This document shows, piece after piece, positions 5,931 through 7,143 of a stretch of DNA of 7,143 nt. The DNA lies in the NCBI GenBank assembly GCA_029942065.1, contig JAPYTY010000101.1, positions 1-7,143 on the forward strand, written 5' to 3'. Position 1 is the stretch's first letter; each line of letters starts with the position of its first letter. A program made the translations under genes and the position numbers. The notes under the pieces were generated by a model that did no database searches, was not told the origin of the DNA, and saw only the letters and a program-made list of their open reading frames with translations. The stretch comes from Acidobacteriota bacterium (GTDB lineage Bacteria > Acidobacteriota > UBA6911 > RPQK01 > JADFOI01).

Positions 5931-6014
5931 CGCGCTAACACGCGTAGAGAGGCGCGCTGACGCGCGTGGAGAAAGGCGCTTCGCGCCTGGAGAAGCACGC
6001 TAGCGCGCACAGAG
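5930..6014. repeat. Tandem GC-rich mini-hairpin array between the mutase subunits
   Basis: Four units begin at 5930, 5951, 5974 and 5995 (periods 21, 23, 21). Each is a GC-rich dyad followed by a purine linker: ACGCG/CGCGT (5930-5945), GCGCG/CGCGC with loop CTGA (5952-5965), AGGCGC/GCGCCT with loop TTC (5974-5988), and an imperfect GCACGC/GCGCGC dyad (5995-6008). The linkers are variants of TGGAGAAA or AGAGA. A reverse-orientation relative lies at 1300-1385. In mRNA these hairpins would sit directly after the large-subunit stop codon and could stabilise or attenuate the message. Confidence 0.75.
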
Positions 6015-6033
6015 AAAAAGGAACAAGAGCGTG

Positions 6034-6438
6034 ATGAAGGGAAAGAAGATTCGTGTGGTGGTTGCCAAGCCGGGATTGGATGGACATGATCGTGGAGCCA
6101 AAGTGGTGGCTCGAGCGTTGCGGGATGCGGGGATGGAGGTGATCTACACCGGTCTTCGGCAAACACCGGAACAGATCGTCCAGACCGCACTGCAGGAGGA
6201 TGCCGACGCGGTGGGCCTCTCCATCCTTTCGGGTGCTCATATGACCCTTTTTACCCGGGTCGCGGAACTGCTGAAGGAGCATGAGGCTGAAGATATTTTG
6301 GTGTTCGGAGGCGGCATTATTCCCGATGAAGACATCCCCAAACTCGAGGAAATCGGAGTGGCCAGGATCTTTCAACCCAGCACCACCACCACCGAGATTA
6401 TCGACTTCCTGGAAGCTAACCTCCAGGTTCAAGAGTAG
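6034..6438 (+). CDS. B12-binding small subunit of acyl-CoA mutase (IcmB-like)
   Basis: This 134-residue protein is a stand-alone cobalamin-binding Rossmann-like domain. It carries the base-off/His-on signature Asp16-x-His18-x-x-Gly21 (LDGHDRG), where His18 coordinates cobalt; Ser63-x-Leu65 (LSILSG), which holds the displaced dimethylbenzimidazole tail; and Gly92-Gly94 (FGGGIIP). The length matches IcmB of Streptomyces (about 136) and the C-terminal domain of fused mutases. It pairs with the large subunit upstream to form the active enzyme. The start is uncertain: a GTG at 6031 is directly adjacent, and AAGGA (6018-6022) lies 8 bases from the GTG and 11 from the ATG; the difference is one residue. 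The 100-bp gap from the large-subunit gene is filled with a mini-hairpin array, unusual for subunits needed in fixed ratio. No MeaB/IcmF-like G-protein chaperone gene is in the window. Confidence 0.95.
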   Translation: MKGKKIRVVVAKPGLDGHDRGAKVVARALRDAGMEVIYTGLRQTPEQIVQTALQEDADAVGLSILSGAHMTLFTRVAELLKEHEAEDILVFGGGIIPDEDIPKLEEIGVARIFQPSTTTTEIIDFLEANLQVQE

Positions 6439-6443
6439 ATACC

Positions 6444-6917
6444 ATGCTGGTAGGAGTGATCTCCGACACCCACGGCCTGCTGCGACCGCAGGTCTTCGAC
6501 CTGTTCCAGGATGTCGAAACCATCATTCATGCCGGAGACATCGGGGACCAGAATATCTTGAGCGATCTGCGGACCTTGGCGCCCGTTCAAGCTGTCTGCG
6601 GCAACACCGACGGATTCCCTTTAGCAGAACAGGTCCCTCGCCAACGGTCTTTTAAACTCGAGGGGGTCAGGGTGTTTCTCACCCATATCGGAGGAAGCCC
6701 TCAACAGATGCGCTCACTCTATCCCGAGATCGAGGACTCAGATCTGGTGATATTCGGACACAGTCACAAGCCCCTGCAGGTTGAGGACGGAACCACTCTC
6801 TTTTTCAACCCGGGATCGGCAGGGCCGGTCCGCCTCTCCCTTCCGGTGACCCTTGGAAAGATTGAGATTGAAAAGTCTTCCATTACCGCCCGGATCCTGG
6901 AGATACACGACGCCTGA
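6444..6917 (+). CDS. YfcE/MJ0936-family metallophosphoesterase
   Basis: The 157-residue protein has the full calcineurin-like metal-binding set of the small YfcE/MJ0936 phosphodiesterase family: Asp8 and His10 (SDTHG), Asp32 (HAGDIGD), Asn54 (GNTD), His81 (LTHIGG), and His106/His108 (GHSHKP). Its length is typical and it lacks a signal peptide, so it should be a cytosolic enzyme binding two Mn or similar ions. Family members hydrolyse phosphodiesters such as bis-pNPP in vitro; the natural substrate is generally unknown. The start is fixed by the canonical beta-strand MLVGVISDTHG. The ATG lies five bases after the small mutase subunit stop and has no clear ribosome binding site, so translational coupling is likely. 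A link to mutase function is unproven. Confidence 0.92.
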   Translation: MLVGVISDTHGLLRPQVFDLFQDVETIIHAGDIGDQNILSDLRTLAPVQAVCGNTDGFPLAEQVPRQRSFKLEGVRVFLTHIGGSPQQMRSLYPEIEDSDLVIFGHSHKPLQVEDGTTLFFNPGSAGPVRLSLPVTLGKIEIEKSSITARILEIHDA

Positions 6918-6925
6918 GGGCGTCG
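6908..6925 (+). terminator. Perfect hairpin spanning the phosphoesterase stop codon
   Basis: CGACGCC (6908-6914) pairs perfectly with GGCGTCG (6919-6925) around the loop TGAG, which contains the stop codon TGA (6915-6917). It could end the mutase operon transcript or protect its 3' end, but no T-run follows, so it is not a classical intrinsic terminator. Confidence 0.4.
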
Positions 6926-6942
6926 AATCCAGAGAATTTCAC

Positions 6943-6966
6943 CACAGAGGCACAGAGACACAGAGA
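6943..6966. repeat. CACAGAG repeat, three units with 8-nt period
   Basis: CACAGAG occurs at 6943-6949, 6951-6957 and 6959-6965, each followed by G or A. Similar CACAGAG-rich tracts occur in intergenic DNA of many environmental bacteria as I recall. The tail GAGAAGGAA resembles the sequence just before the small mutase gene (6011-6023). Confidence 0.65.
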
Positions 6967-7034
6967 AGGAATTTCTTTTCTTCCTCTTATCTCTCCAATT
7001 TCAGCCAACACAGCAGGGGCACACGACAAGAAGA

Positions 7035-7143
7035 AACCGAAATGCAGAATCCAAAATGAAGAGTCCGGAGTGTGGGAGGCGCCTCGGCCGCTGGTCTTCG
7101 ACCAGCGCGTTTCACGTTCCAGGTTCCACGTTTCACGAAAGAA
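7035..7143. repeat. Mosaic intergenic repeat, copy C, flanked by two heptanucleotide arrays
   Basis: Five degenerate heptamers in 7-nt phase (7035-7069, for example ATCCAAA and GTCCGGA) lead into the 22-bp palindrome module (7064-7085, GAGGCGCCTC), then the 31-bp hairpin module (7088-7118, stem 7089-7107). Four heptamers of a second type follow at 7109-7136 (GTTTCAC, GTTCCAG, GTTCCAC, GTTTCAC). Module order is reversed relative to copy B. The rest of 6918-7143 contains no gene, and the window ends inside this block. Confidence 0.8.

Noticed and set aside
6908..6925. Classical intrinsic terminator at the end of the phosphoesterase gene
   Set aside because: The stem is perfect but no T-run follows, so I kept it only as a low-confidence terminator.

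Overview
This 7.1-kb window reads as a chromosomal segment of a moderately GC-rich, free-living bacterium. All ten supported genes lie on the + strand. Several features (an ECF sigma operon with a zinc-finger anti-sigma factor, a split acyl-CoA mutase, and intergenic spaces full of short mosaic repeats) would fit Acidobacteriota or another environmental lineage of similar gene style. That placement is inference from gene style, not from a marker gene.

Layout. Positions 1-424 hold no gene. They carry a ~200-bp imperfect inverted repeat built from small REP-like palindromes, then a mosaic repeat block. Next come a small hypothetical gene (425-691) and dtd, a D-aminoacyl-tRNA deacylase (721-1167). 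A second mosaic repeat block (1172-1385) leads into a clear sigma70-type promoter and lexA (1442-2041), followed by a small gene with an excellent ribosome binding site (2069-2281). After a ~380-bp non-coding gap comes a three-gene operon: ECF sigma factor (2662-3312), overlapping membrane anti-sigma factor (3290-3802) and an exported TPR-like protein (3809-4234). The last block is the two subunits of a coenzyme B12-dependent acyl-CoA mutase (4302-5930 and 6034-6438), then a YfcE/MJ0936-type metallophosphoesterase (6444-6917). The final 226 bp are again repeats.

How the genes work together. LexA is the SOS repressor and its promoter is placed so that the message would begin at or within a base of the ATG. 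The sigma/anti-sigma/TPR set looks like an envelope-stress or signalling module. The large mutase subunit has Phe73 and Gln191 where methylmalonyl-CoA mutase has Tyr89 and Arg207. This is the isobutyryl-CoA mutase pattern, so a routine 'methylmalonyl-CoA mutase' label would probably be wrong.

I did not find a demonstrably new protein system. The most unusual content is non-coding: modular repeats shared, rearranged and inverted between at least four intergenic sites, heptanucleotide arrays kept in strict 7-nt phase, and a tandem array of GC-rich mini-hairpins separating the two mutase subunits, with a reverse-orientation relative just upstream of lexA.
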